Origin: JANELJ01 sp024511395 | Lineage (GTDB): Bacteria > Pseudomonadota > Gammaproteobacteria > GRL18 | Assembly: GCA_963681975.1 (NCBI GenBank) | Contig: OY820613.1 | Location: forward strand, 2,852,001-2,916,000 | Direction of reading: 5' to 3' | Length of the DNA stretch: 64,000 nt | Shown: piece after piece, positions 55,951-64,000 of the stretch | Layout: each line of letters starts with the position of its first letter | How positions within the stretch are numbered: the first letter of the stretch is position 1 | Made by a program: the position numbers and the translations under genes | The notes under the pieces: generated by a model | Database searches by the model: none | What the model was told of the DNA's origin: nothing | Seen by the model: only the letters and a program-made list of their open reading frames with translations

Positions 55951-56847
55951 GTGCTGACAGCAACCACTCATCCCATTTATATCATCGGCCACGGATATAT
56001 GGGGCATAAGCTACTGCAGGCGCTGCTGGAACAGTCTCTGGCCTCAGCTGAGCAGATCACCACAGTCGCCAGAAGCCTGCCTGAGCCTCACTCCCAAAAC
56101 CCTCATCTGGTCTGGGATCTTGACAGTACAGAAGCGGTTAACCATTCTATCCCGAAGCCTAATGCCATAATCTTTTATTTTGTCCCGCCGCCACCCAAAG
56201 GCCGGCAGGATACCAGAGTTCAGACTTTTATTGCACAGCTGGAACAAAATACCCAAGCGGAAACCAAACCCGCAAAAATTGTACTGATCAGCACAACCGG
56301 CGTTTACGGTAATTGTCATGGTCAGTGGGTGGATGAAACAACGCCCCTGAATCCATCAGTGGATCGTGCCCGACGCCGGGCCGATGCCGAACAGCAGTTT
56401 CAGCATTATGCACAAAACCATAATATCCCCCTGGTGATCCTCAGAGTATCCGGAATTTATGCCGCTGATAAACTGCCCCTGAAACGCATACAGGCACAAA
56501 CGCCTGTGGTTCAGGAAGAAGATTCACCCTATAGCAACCGTATTCATGCCAATGACTTACTGAACATCTGTCTTATTGCAGGTCTTAATCCTGATATTGA
56601 GGGTGTTTATAACTGTTCTGACAGCCACCCCACTACCATGTATGACTATTTTATGCGCGTAGCCCGTGCCAGCTATTTACCAGCCCTCCCGGCCATCAGT
56701 CGTGAGCAGGCCCGCTCTGAACTGTCCAGCGGCATGTTGTCCTATATGGGTGAGTCACGCCGTATTGATAACCACAAGCTGCTGAAAGACTTTAAACTGA
56801 CTTTAAAATACCCTGATCTGGAGCAGGGGTTAAAAGATCTGACTTGA
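55951..56847 (+). CDS. NAD(P)-dependent epimerase-like protein (YeeZ type SDR)
   Basis: 298 residues from GTG 55951 (AAAGGT 7 nt upstream). N-terminal Rossmann region (PIYIIGHGYMGHKLLQALLE), active-site-like STTGVYGNCHGQWVDE, and NRIHANDLLNICLIA followed by GVYNCSDSHPTTMYDYF. Extended short-chain dehydrogenase/reductase as in E. coli YeeZ, whose substrate is unknown to me. It follows comF by 45 bp. Intact. Confidence 0.85.
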   Translation: MLTATTHPIYIIGHGYMGHKLLQALLEQSLASAEQITTVARSLPEPHSQNPHLVWDLDSTEAVNHSIPKPNAIIFYFVPPPPKGRQDTRVQTFIAQLEQNTQAETKPAKIVLISTTGVYGNCHGQWVDETTPLNPSVDRARRRADAEQQFQHYAQNHNIPLVILRVSGIYAADKLPLKRIQAQTPVVQEEDSPYSNRIHANDLLNICLIAGLNPDIEGVYNCSDSHPTTMYDYFMRVARASYLPALPAISREQARSELSSGMLSYMGESRRIDNHKLLKDFKLTLKYPDLEQGLKDLT

Positions 56848-56890
56848 TATAAATCGCTATTTTCTGCAGCCTAGAGGATAAACCTAAATA

Positions 56891-58388
56891 GTCTGCCCTG
56901 AATAAAACATAGTGCATTGATTTATAAAGAAATATTTCTTGATTATGGGTGTTAAATTTGCAGGTTTTTGGTAAAATAAGCCTTATTACCTTGCAAATTT
57001 CCAGACCAGAATGAAGCCAGAGAAACAGCCAAAAATACCTCAGGAAGACCTGTTCAGGATGCGCCTTGAAAACATGCTGGACATAAACCATGAGTTGATT
57101 AAGTTATCAAAACACATAGATTGGGAAAGTCCTGATAAAGAATGGGGCGCTCTGTTTGTATCCACTAAAGGTGCTCCTGCCATACGCACTCGATTGATTG
57201 CAGGATTGCATTACCTGAAACACCTGCATGATTTATCGGATGAACAGGTAGTAAAAGGCTGGACAGAAAATCCGTACTGGCAGTATTTCTGTGGTGAAGA
57301 ATACTTTCAGCATAAAATGCCTATACACCCTGTGACCATGACCAAATGGCGTAACCGGCCGGGTAAATCAGGCAGTGAAAAATTACTGATTGAAACCATT
57401 AAAGCCGGACTAAAGAGTAAAACCATAAAGCCCGGCAGTTTAAAGAAAGTCACGGTAGATACTACCGTACAGGAAAAGAACATCGCTTTTCCAACCGATT
57501 CAAAGCTCCTGAACAAAGCCAGAGAAAACCTGGTTAAACTGTCCAAAGAGCACGGTATTAAACTGCGTCAGAACTATAATCGGGTTGGGCCGCAATATGT
57601 ACTAATGGCCAGTCGTTATGCTCATGCAAAACAGTTTAAACGCATGAAGAAAATGAACAATAAACTGAAATCCCGTTTAGGTCGTGTTAAACGGGATATT
57701 GAACGACAACTGCCCAACTATTCTGTTGATATCCAGTCTCTGTTTGAAGTAGCTCTAAAACAGGCTCAGAAACTGATTGAGCAGGAGCAGCACAGTAAAA
57801 ACAAGCTTTACAGTTTACATGCACCGGAAGTCGAGTGTATCAGTAAAGGCAAAGCTCATAAGCCTTATGAATTTGGAGTTAAAACCAGTATCGCGGTAAC
57901 TAACAAGGAAGGCTTTGTTATTGGTGCTCAAAGTTGTCCGGGCAATCCTTATGATGGACATACCTTGCTGCCACAACTGGAACAGATAAAACAGTTTACA
58001 GCCGTACAACCGGAACACTGCTTTGTTGACCGGGGTTATCGTGGACATGAAGTAAAAGACACTAAAGTTTTTATCTCAGGTCAGAAGCGAGGCGTTACCC
58101 GAAGTATTAAAAAGGCATTAAAACGGCGCAGTGCGATTGAGCCTGAAATTGGTCATATGAAAAACGATGGCCGTTTAGACCGCTGCTACCTCAAAGGTGC
58201 AGTCGGTGATGCCATTAATGTGGTTATGGTAGCCGCTGGACATAACTTAAGAAAGATCCTCAATAAGCTCCGGCTTTTGTGGCTCAAAATTATTTCCGGT
58301 TTGATGGGGTCTTTTATCAAACCGGGGCAATCAGCTGCTTTAAACCTGGCTTGATGTCAGGCTTAAAACGGTATTATTCAGGTTGAAC
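56891..58388 (+). mobile_element. IS5-like element, copy L
   Basis: 1,498 bp, GTCTGCCCTGAATAA to TTATTCAGGTTGAAC, with exact 6-bp duplication TAAATA (56885-56890 and 58389-58394). A clean insertion between the YeeZ-like gene and moaA. Confidence 0.95.
57011..58354 (+). CDS. IS5-like transposase, copy L
   Basis: 447 residues, intact; differs from copy C by Glu for Lys at position 4. With its clean duplication this is the best candidate for a recently active copy. Confidence 0.93.
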   Translation: MKPEKQPKIPQEDLFRMRLENMLDINHELIKLSKHIDWESPDKEWGALFVSTKGAPAIRTRLIAGLHYLKHLHDLSDEQVVKGWTENPYWQYFCGEEYFQHKMPIHPVTMTKWRNRPGKSGSEKLLIETIKAGLKSKTIKPGSLKKVTVDTTVQEKNIAFPTDSKLLNKARENLVKLSKEHGIKLRQNYNRVGPQYVLMASRYAHAKQFKRMKKMNNKLKSRLGRVKRDIERQLPNYSVDIQSLFEVALKQAQKLIEQEQHSKNKLYSLHAPEVECISKGKAHKPYEFGVKTSIAVTNKEGFVIGAQSCPGNPYDGHTLLPQLEQIKQFTAVQPEHCFVDRGYRGHEVKDTKVFISGQKRGVTRSIKKALKRRSAIEPEIGHMKNDGRLDRCYLKGAVGDAINVVMVAAGHNLRKILNKLRLLWLKIISGLMGSFIKPGQSAALNLA

Positions 58389-58503
58389 TAAATAAATTTT
58401 TCTAAAATACTGGCAGTTCAGACAATATCGGATTAATATCCACTGTATATATTTATTATGCACAGAACAGGCATACCACCCTTTTCAGAAAAGAGTCCAG
58501 GCA

Positions 58504-59481
58504 ATGAGTTTAATTGACCAGTACAATCGGGAAATCAAATACCTGCGATTATCGGTAACGGATCGCTGTGATCTGCGCTGTTTTTATTGCATGCCTAAAG
58601 GCTTTGACGGTTATGAAGAACCGGAAGACTGGCTCTGCTTTGATGAAATTGAACGGGTTATTGCCTCCTTTACCCGTCTGGGCGTCAGTGCTGTACGTCT
58701 GACCGGCGGCGAACCTTTGCTGCGTAAGGATCTGCCCGTACTGGCCCGGCGTCTGTCCGCCCTGCCCGGTCTGGATGATTTATCCCTCAGTACCAATGCC
58801 ACCCGCCTTGGGAAACATGCCGAAGCTCTGCATAATGCCAGAATTTCCCGTATTAATGTCAGTCTGGATACAGTCAATCCACAGAAGTTTAAAGACATTA
58901 CCCAGGGTAAACTGGAAAAAATTACCGATGGCCTGCTGCAGGCCAAAACCATCGGCCTTGATCCCATAAAGATCAATATGGTGATTATGAAAGGCGTCAA
59001 TGATGATGATGTTGAGGCTATGGTGGATTTCTGCATGGGGCACGGTTTTACTCTGCGCTTTATTGAAATCATGCCAGTCGGCGATACTGGACGTAATGCA
59101 GTGGACCACTACATCAGCCTGGATATTATTGAACAACGCCTGGCAGAAAAATACCAGCTAATCCCAGCCGTTATGTCCGGCGCCGGCCCGGCACGTTATG
59201 TACAGGTGGCCGGAACCGATCTTAAAATCGGATTTATCACCCCTATCTCTCAGCATTTCTGTGACACCTGCAACCGGGTCCGCCTGTCTGCAACCGGCAC
59301 CTTATATATGTGCCTGGGTGATGAACACAAATACGAACTGCGTCACCTGCTGCGTGAGGGGATCAGTGACACTGATCTGGACCAGGTCATCCGTGATGCA
59401 ATTAATCTGAAACCTCTTAAACATGAATTTAACGAAAAACCTGAAAAGGTTGTCCGCTTTATGTCAATGACCGGCGGCTAA
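58504..59481 (+). CDS. moaA: GTP 3',8-cyclase
   Basis: 325 residues. Radical SAM motif Cys22, Cys26, Cys29 (RCDLRCFYCMP), the VRLTGGEPLLRKDL region, and the C-terminal second cluster FCDTCNRVRLSATGTLYMC, ending in the double Gly (SMTGG) needed for activity. It makes the first molybdopterin precursor from GTP. Intact. A solitary gene here; moaC and partners are not in the window. IS5-like L sits about 110 bp upstream and may affect its promoter. Confidence 0.96.
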   Translation: MSLIDQYNREIKYLRLSVTDRCDLRCFYCMPKGFDGYEEPEDWLCFDEIERVIASFTRLGVSAVRLTGGEPLLRKDLPVLARRLSALPGLDDLSLSTNATRLGKHAEALHNARISRINVSLDTVNPQKFKDITQGKLEKITDGLLQAKTIGLDPIKINMVIMKGVNDDDVEAMVDFCMGHGFTLRFIEIMPVGDTGRNAVDHYISLDIIEQRLAEKYQLIPAVMSGAGPARYVQVAGTDLKIGFITPISQHFCDTCNRVRLSATGTLYMCLGDEHKYELRHLLREGISDTDLDQVIRDAINLKPLKHEFNEKPEKVVRFMSMTGG

Positions 59482-59532
59482 GCTCTCTAACACCTAAAAC
59501 CTCTCACCTGAAACCTAAAACCTGCTCTTTAC

Positions 59533-59546
59533 CTGATACAGATCAG
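59533..59546. promoter_or_regulatory. FNR-box-like palindrome, variant
   Basis: CTGATACAGATCAG: core TGAT-N4-ATCA with the outer T/A pair replaced. 141 bp before the 59687 gene; shares the same ACAG spacer as the perfect site at 60170. Confidence 0.45.
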
Positions 59547-59686
59547 TTTTTTGCTCTTTCATGACTCTCACCCGAAGCGTTATAATTAAAGTTATTAGAA
59601 TTATTCTTTCTTTAATTCATACTTAGCTTTATAAAGTTCAGCTTTATATACAGATTAAACTGATTTAATAAAGGGTAGGTGTAATT

Positions 59687-60163
59687 ATGGGTGTATCAGA
59701 AAATAATGCTCACTATGGGCACCGTCTCAGAGTCTATCGTAAAATCGGCGATGTTATTTATGATGAGGTCTACTACCTGACTGAAAACGGCAAACCGGTC
59801 ACCAAAAAACGCGAACGAGAAATTCGCTCCCTAGCCAAAGCCAGAGACAGAGAACTGCTGGCCATGCAGAAAGAATATCAGCAGGAAATGGAAGCCGCCA
59901 ACCCGATTAAATTCCACAGCGATGGCCGCATCGTGGGTCTCACACGCCAGCAGCAGCACAACAACAAGGGCAGAGTGGTTGATATTTTCAAGCTGCGTAT
60001 TTGCCTGCCTGACGGCAGTATTTCCTGGGGCAGTATCAGCATCGATCTACATGGCTTTGACAAGGCCTTTGATATGGCACTGGATCGCATTGTTGAGGTA
60101 CTGGGTATTAATCGAAGAACTAAAATTTACCGCAAAATGAAAGCAGCCAAAAAAGCTTATTAA
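59687..60163 (+). CDS. Conserved protein of unknown function
   Basis: 158 residues, basic, soluble (VYRKIGDVIYDEVYYLTENG; long charged helix VTKKREREIRSLAKARDREL; DIFKLRICLPDGSISWGSIS; DLHGFDKAFDMALDRIVEVL; end KAAKKAY). AAGGGTAGG precedes the ATG. The C-terminal half could be a small beta-plus-helix nucleic-acid binding fold, but I cannot assign it. Between two FNR-type palindromes, so expression may be oxygen-linked. Confidence 0.7.
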   Translation: MGVSENNAHYGHRLRVYRKIGDVIYDEVYYLTENGKPVTKKREREIRSLAKARDRELLAMQKEYQQEMEAANPIKFHSDGRIVGLTRQQQHNNKGRVVDIFKLRICLPDGSISWGSISIDLHGFDKAFDMALDRIVEVLGINRRTKIYRKMKAAKKAY

Positions 60164-60202
60164 TTTACCTTGATACAGATCAAGGTAAATTAATAAGCTT
60201 TT
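60151..60202 (+). terminator. 24-bp perfect hairpin containing an FNR-type site
   Basis: Arms 60151-60174 and 60179-60202 are perfectly complementary (AAAAGCTTATTAATTTACCT and on to TTGAT), loop ACAG, followed by T-rich sequence. It overlaps the stop codon of the 59687 gene. It reads as a terminator, yet the centre is a regulator palindrome. Confidence 0.75.
60170..60183. promoter_or_regulatory. Perfect FNR/ANR box
   Basis: TTGATACAGATCAA matches TTGAT-N4-ATCAA exactly. 238 bp upstream of the octaheme cytochrome gene, a kind of gene expected under anaerobic control. Dual identity with the hairpin core leaves binding unproven. Confidence 0.6.
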
Positions 60203-60420
60203 TATAAAATGTAACAGATAATACTTATTAAAAATGCTATCCTGTTGATTGCACCTCTTGATTGCAAAAGAACAAGATGGCTCTATAAAAATAATAAACG
60301 GCCCTATTTCTATTATTATAAAAGACCGTAATACAGGGATTTTTATCCCCCCCCTCTGACAAAAATCAGACAGCAGTTTACAACTGCTTAAAATCAATAA
60401 CAATTGAGAGGTATCCCCTC

Positions 60421-62145
60421 ATGTTGAAACTGAGTATGGCTTTTAGTAGCGTATTAAACAGAAAATACCTGATACTATGCTATTTGCTGTTTAATCTTAT
60501 TCCGCCACTGGCACTTGCAGCCAGTATGGCTGCAGTAGAAGGTGGTAATACCGAGCTGGGTATTAACGAATACGATATAACAGCCAAAAAACGCCCGGTC
60601 GATAAGTCGGTCGTTATCCTGGGTGAAAAAGCCGAGGACACCTCCACCACTGATCATTCCAAACTAAAAGAACTGCAGGGTCCCTTTAGCAGTGGCCCGG
60701 AAGTTACTAAAGCCTGTCTGAGCTGTCATAATAAGGCTGGGCATCAATTTATAAAAAACAAGCACTGGACCTGGAAAGTTCATATTGATAAAACCGGACA
60801 GGATCTGGGCAAGAGTGTTCTGGTCAATAACTTCTGTACCAATGCCGCCGGCAATGAAGGCATGTGCGCCCAGTGTCATGCCGGTTACGGCATGACCGAT
60901 GCCCGTACCTATGACTTTAAAAATGAGGCCAATATAGACTGCCTGGTTTGCCATGAATCCACAGGTACCTATTATAAACTCCCTCCATCTCCCGGCAATA
61001 AAGCCTGTGCCGTCATGTTTGAAGGCAAGCCCAAAATTGATCTGACCAAAGTCGCACAAAGTGTCACCCTACCGGGACGCAGCAACTGCGGTGCTTGCCA
61101 TTTTTACGGCGGTGGCGGCGATAATGTTAAACACGGGGACTTATCCTCAGTACTCTTTGAACCGCCCAAAAGCGTGGATGTACACATGGGTGTTGATGGG
61201 GAAAACTTCTCCTGTGTTATCTGTCATGTAGGCGAAGGTCATGAATGGTCCGGCAGCCGTTATGAGCCCATAGCCAAAGACACCATAGGTCAGGGCAAGC
61301 CCGGCCTGGCACGACAGACAGCGACCTGTGAAAGCTGTCATGGTCTGCAGCCCCATCCCGGTAATTTAATGGGTCTGAAACTTAATGATCATACTGACCG
61401 GGTTGCCTGCCAGACCTGTCATATTCCCGAATACGCCACCGGCGGTGTTGCAACCAAAACCCATTGGGACTGGCGCACCGCCGGTAAGCTGAAAAACGGT
61501 GAAGGCTATCGTGAAGAAGGCTATATCCAGGGTAATGGTGAACCCCGCCATACCTATAAATCCATTAAGGGTAATTTTAAATACGGTGAAAACCTCAAAC
61601 CCATGTATGTCTGGTTTAACGGTACCGAACGTTATCTGACCGTACATGATAAGTTTGATCCCGCTAAGCCGGTAGAAATTAATCATCTGGAAGGCAGTCC
61701 TGATGATCCCAATTCCCGAATCTGGCCGTTTAAGCGTATGGAAACCATCCAGCCTTACGATAAGGGTAATAACACCCTGGTGTATATGCACTTATGGGGT
61801 AATGACCCCGATGCCTTCTGGGGCAATTATGATTTTGCCCGTGCCATTAAACACGGCATGGATGATTTTCAGCTACCCTATAGCGGTGACTTCAATTTTG
61901 TCAAAACCTATTCCTACTGGCCCGTCACCCACATGGTGGCACCCAAGGAAAAAGCCCTGGCCTGTAAGGAATGCCACTCTAAAGACGGACGTCTGAAAGA
62001 TCTGGAGGGTATGTATATTCCCGGCAGAGACACAAACCCTTGGGTTGAAAAAATTGGTATTTTTGCTGTACTGGCCACCTTACTCGGCGTCCTGGTACAT
62101 GGCCTGATCCGTATACTGTTTAGCCGCAGGAGGAAAGCATCATGA
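60421..62145 (+). CDS. Octaheme c-type cytochrome, tetrathionate reductase family
   Basis: 574 residues from ATG 60421 (GAGAGG 9 nt upstream). Signal peptide (YLILCYLLFNLIPPLALAAS). Eight CxxCH heme sites in order: CLSCH (99-103), CAQCH, CLVCH, CGACH, CVICH, CESCH, CQTCH, CKECH. The conserved FWGNYDFARAIKHGMDDF region and a C-terminal transmembrane anchor (IGIFAVLATLLGVLVHGLIR) follow. Relatives (Shewanella OTR) reduce tetrathionate, nitrite and hydroxylamine in vitro; the physiological substrate is uncertain. Overlaps the cytochrome b gene by 4 bp (ATGA), so the two form a unit. Confidence 0.93.
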   Translation: MLKLSMAFSSVLNRKYLILCYLLFNLIPPLALAASMAAVEGGNTELGINEYDITAKKRPVDKSVVILGEKAEDTSTTDHSKLKELQGPFSSGPEVTKACLSCHNKAGHQFIKNKHWTWKVHIDKTGQDLGKSVLVNNFCTNAAGNEGMCAQCHAGYGMTDARTYDFKNEANIDCLVCHESTGTYYKLPPSPGNKACAVMFEGKPKIDLTKVAQSVTLPGRSNCGACHFYGGGGDNVKHGDLSSVLFEPPKSVDVHMGVDGENFSCVICHVGEGHEWSGSRYEPIAKDTIGQGKPGLARQTATCESCHGLQPHPGNLMGLKLNDHTDRVACQTCHIPEYATGGVATKTHWDWRTAGKLKNGEGYREEGYIQGNGEPRHTYKSIKGNFKYGENLKPMYVWFNGTERYLTVHDKFDPAKPVEINHLEGSPDDPNSRIWPFKRMETIQPYDKGNNTLVYMHLWGNDPDAFWGNYDFARAIKHGMDDFQLPYSGDFNFVKTYSYWPVTHMVAPKEKALACKECHSKDGRLKDLEGMYIPGRDTNPWVEKIGIFAVLATLLGVLVHGLIRILFSRRRKAS

Positions 62146-62804
62146 GTTTACAAAAAGTTAAAGTTTTCAGCCGCTTTGAACGGTTCTGGCACTGGACTCA
62201 GGCACTGCTGATAGTTACCCTGCTGTTCTCCGGCGCAGGCATCCATGGCTTTCACCAGCTGGTTGATTTTGAAACCATGGTATGGGTCCATGTCATTTCT
62301 GCACTGGACTTAATGGTGCTGTGGACCTTTGCCATCTTCTGGCATCTGACCACCGGTAACTGGCGTCATTATGTGCCTACCAGCAACGGACTGTTTAAAG
62401 TTCTGCGCTATTATGCTTGGGGCATTTTTCTGGGTGAGGATCACCCCTACCGCAAACGCTTCTGGCATAAGCATAATCCCCTGCAGGCACTGTCCTATCT
62501 GGCACTTAAACTGGTATTATTTCCCCTGTTATGGCTCACCGGTCTGGCTTACCTGCTGTACGGCTTCTGGGGACAGGGCGCCCTGACCAGCGGCTCCCTG
62601 GAATGGATTGCCACACTGCATACCATAGGCGCTTATGCCATGGCAGTATTTATTATTATCCATGTCTACCTGCTGACCACAGGACACTCCACCATTGAGC
62701 ATATCAAGCCCATGATCACCGGCTATGATGAGGTGGATTTATCTGAAGCTGAAGAGGAGTACCTGGAACAGGACGAACCGGGTAGAATAATTAAAGACAA
62801 GTAG
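62142..62804 (+). CDS. Di-heme cytochrome b (FdhI/PhsC/thiosulfate reductase b type)
   Basis: 220 residues with four membrane helices. Candidate heme-ligand histidines: FWHWTQALLIVTLLFSGAGI, MVWVHVISALDLMVLW, FWHLTTGNWRHYV and AVFIIIHVYLLTTGHS. Resembles the cytochrome b subunits that pass electrons from menaquinol or ubiquinol. Coupled to the octaheme cytochrome, for which it would be the quinol-oxidising membrane partner (inference). Acidic C-terminal tail (DLSEAEEEYLEQDEPGR). Confidence 0.9.
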   Translation: MSLQKVKVFSRFERFWHWTQALLIVTLLFSGAGIHGFHQLVDFETMVWVHVISALDLMVLWTFAIFWHLTTGNWRHYVPTSNGLFKVLRYYAWGIFLGEDHPYRKRFWHKHNPLQALSYLALKLVLFPLLWLTGLAYLLYGFWGQGALTSGSLEWIATLHTIGAYAMAVFIIIHVYLLTTGHSTIEHIKPMITGYDEVDLSEAEEEYLEQDEPGRIIKDK

Positions 62805-62814
62805 AAAGTAATGA

Positions 62815-62835
62815 GCGTGGGCAATTTGCCCACGC
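62815..62835. terminator. Hairpin after the cytochrome b gene
   Basis: GCGTGGGC, loop AATTT, GCCCACGC: 8-bp GC-rich stem 10 bp past the stop, between convergent genes. No T-run, so factor-assisted or REP-like. Confidence 0.55.
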
Positions 62836-62851
62836 GAATGATTGATTCAGG

Positions 62852-63112
62852 TTAAATGTCCAGATCTTCCAGAAATGCCTTATTCTGTTCATCCTTAGTG
62901 ATATTAGGATCGGCATAATTCTGGTTATCCGGATCATCCAGTTCAATAAAATCCGTTTTTTCCATGGACATTTCTAGGCTGAAGGTTTTATGACTGCCGG
63001 TACGGAAAATCACCCACAATCTGGTTTCATTAATTCTCCCAACATATTACCTACATCATCTGAAGTATGCTGTTCAGAAATCTCATTATCCTTAAAACCC
63101 ATCTGTTTCATA
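62852..63112 (-). pseudogene. Short protein of unknown function, frameshifted
   Basis: Minus strand: MKQMGFKDNEISEQHTSDDV, GNMLGE in one frame, then NETRLWVIFRTGSHKTFSLE and FIELDDPDNQNYADPNITKD to FLEDLDI and stop at 62852 in another. A small indel near 63030 separates them. Acidic, no family recognised. Confidence 0.5.
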
Positions 63113-63118
63113 TAATTA

Positions 63119-63156
63119 ACCTGAGATCTGGATAAGAACCCAGTCATTTACCTAAA
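63119..63156 (-). mobile_element. IS982 terminal remnant
   Basis: ACCTGAGATCTGGATAAGAA and on through CCCAGTCATTTACCTAAA is the inverted right end of the IS982 elements (compare 43067-43106). Cut off by IS5-like M. Confidence 0.85.
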
Positions 63157-63158
63157 CA

Positions 63159-64000
63159 GTCCGACCTGAATAAATCATAGCACATTGATTTATAAGGAAA
63201 TATTGGCGAATTATGGGTGTTAAATTTGCAGGTTTTTGGTAAAATAAGCCTTATTACCTTGCAAATTTCCAGACCAGAATGAAGCCAGAGAAACAGCCAA
63301 AAATACCTCAGGAAGACCTGTTCAGGATGCGCCTTGAAAACATGCTGGACATAAACCATGAGTTGATTAAGTTATCAAAACACATAGATTGGGAAAGTCC
63401 TGATAAAGAATGGGGTGCTCTGTTTGTATCCACTAAAGGTGCTCCTGCCATACGCACTCGATTGATTGCAGGATTGCATTACCTGAAACACCTTCATGAT
63501 TTATCAGATAAACAGGTAGTAAAAGGCTGGACAGAAAATCCGTACTGGCAGTATTTCTGTGGTGAAGAATACTTTCAGCATAAGATGCCCATACACCCTG
63601 TGACCATGACTAAATGGCGTAACCGGCCGGGTAAGTCAGGCAGTGAAAAATTACTGATTGAAACCATTAAAGCCGGACTAAAGAGTAAAACTATCAAGCC
63701 CGGCAGTTTAAAGAAAGTCACGGTAGATACTACCGTGCAGGAAAAGAACATCGCTTTTCCAACCGATTCAAAGCTCCTGAACAAAGCCAGAGAAAACCTG
63801 ATTAAACTGTCCAAAGAGCACGGTATTAAACTGCGCCAGAACTATAATCGGGTTGGGCCGTAATATATACTAATGGCCAGTCGTTATGCACATGCAAAAC
63901 AGTTTAAACGCATGAAGAAAATGAACAATAAACTGAAATCCCGTTTAGGTCGTGTTAAACGGGATATTGAACGACAACTGCCCAATTATTCTGTCGATAT
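63159..64000 (+). mobile_element. IS5-like element, copy M (runs off the window)
   Basis: Left end GTCCGACCTGAATAA at 63159, flank TAAACA; the right part is outside the window. Confidence 0.92.
63279..64000 (+). pseudogene. IS5-like transposase, copy M (nonsense)
   Basis: Normal start at 63279 but TAA at 63861-63863 (CAA elsewhere, GPQYVLMA) after 194 residues. The frame continues beyond it to the window edge. Confidence 0.9.

Noticed and set aside
58611..59136. Antisense frames over moaA (153 and 118 codons)
   Set aside because: Shadows of a well supported radical SAM gene; no recognisable content.
1..64000. tRNA or rRNA genes
   Set aside because: None recognised when reading for tRNA arms or rRNA signatures; a covariance search would be needed to exclude a divergent one.

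Overview
The window looks like the chromosome of a gammaproteobacterium with about 43% GC (an estimate by eye) that is heavily loaded with insertion sequences (IS) and is losing genes. The housekeeping and metabolic genes that remain are of gammaproteobacterial type: biotin synthesis bioBFHC plus bioD, moaA, adk, an FNR-like regulator, an octaheme tetrathionate-reductase-type cytochrome, a bufferin-type peptide with a DoxX protein, and a hybrid histidine kinase/response regulator pair. The anaerobic and sulfur-respiration genes hint at a facultative organism handling sulfur compounds. I cannot name the genus.

About half of the sequence is mobile DNA. Thirteen complete or partial copies of one 1,498-bp IS5-like element (called copies A to M here) dominate. 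The rest is two IS66, one IS256, two copies of one IS4-family element plus parts of another, two IS982 and a terminal remnant of a third, one IS21, two IS3, one ISAs1 plus an end fragment, an IS630-like tail, and a group II intron. Elements sit inside elements. The deepest nest is an alkylsulfatase gene holding a group II intron, which holds an IS982, which holds an IS21.

Layout. 1-2244: receiver-GGDEF gene split by IS5-like A. 2290-4317: msrA remnant, a small membrane protein, a frameshifted exported protein, doxX and a bufA1-like gene. 4466-8387: ISAs1 end, IS5-like B and IS66-1. 8500-13751: response regulator and hybrid kinase. 13889-14131: small conserved protein. 14434-17184: IS5-like C and IS256. 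17490-18875: adk with a long lysine-repeat tail. 19129-24837: IS4-1, tandem IS5-like E and F inside an fnr-like gene, and a membrane-anchored protein. 25110-27943: IS4-B remnant, IS5-like G and IS66-2. 27944-36541: alkylsulfatase with the nested intron. 36696-37391: bioD. 37589-47290: a stack of IS plus a DUF4160/DUF2442 pair. 47340-51356: bioC, bioH, bioF, bioB (all minus strand). 51460-54839: antitoxin remnant, IS3-2, IS5-like K and IS4-B. 54873-56847: EAL fragment, broken comF and a YeeZ-like gene. 56891-58388: IS5-like L. 58504-62804: moaA, an unknown gene, the octaheme cytochrome and its cytochrome b. 62852-64000: broken small gene, IS982 end and IS5-like M.

Many non-mobile genes are intact, yet a large share carry nonsense codons, frameshifts or IS. 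The transposases are decaying too, which suggests an old burst followed by drift, with some near-identical recent copies (E and I; C and L). The biotin genes, normally bioBFHCD, are cut between bioC and bioD by about 10 kb of IS. The FNR-like regulator is destroyed here, although perfect FNR-type palindromes remain upstream of the octaheme cytochrome. Target-site duplications (TSD) readable by eye allow much of the insertion history to be rebuilt.
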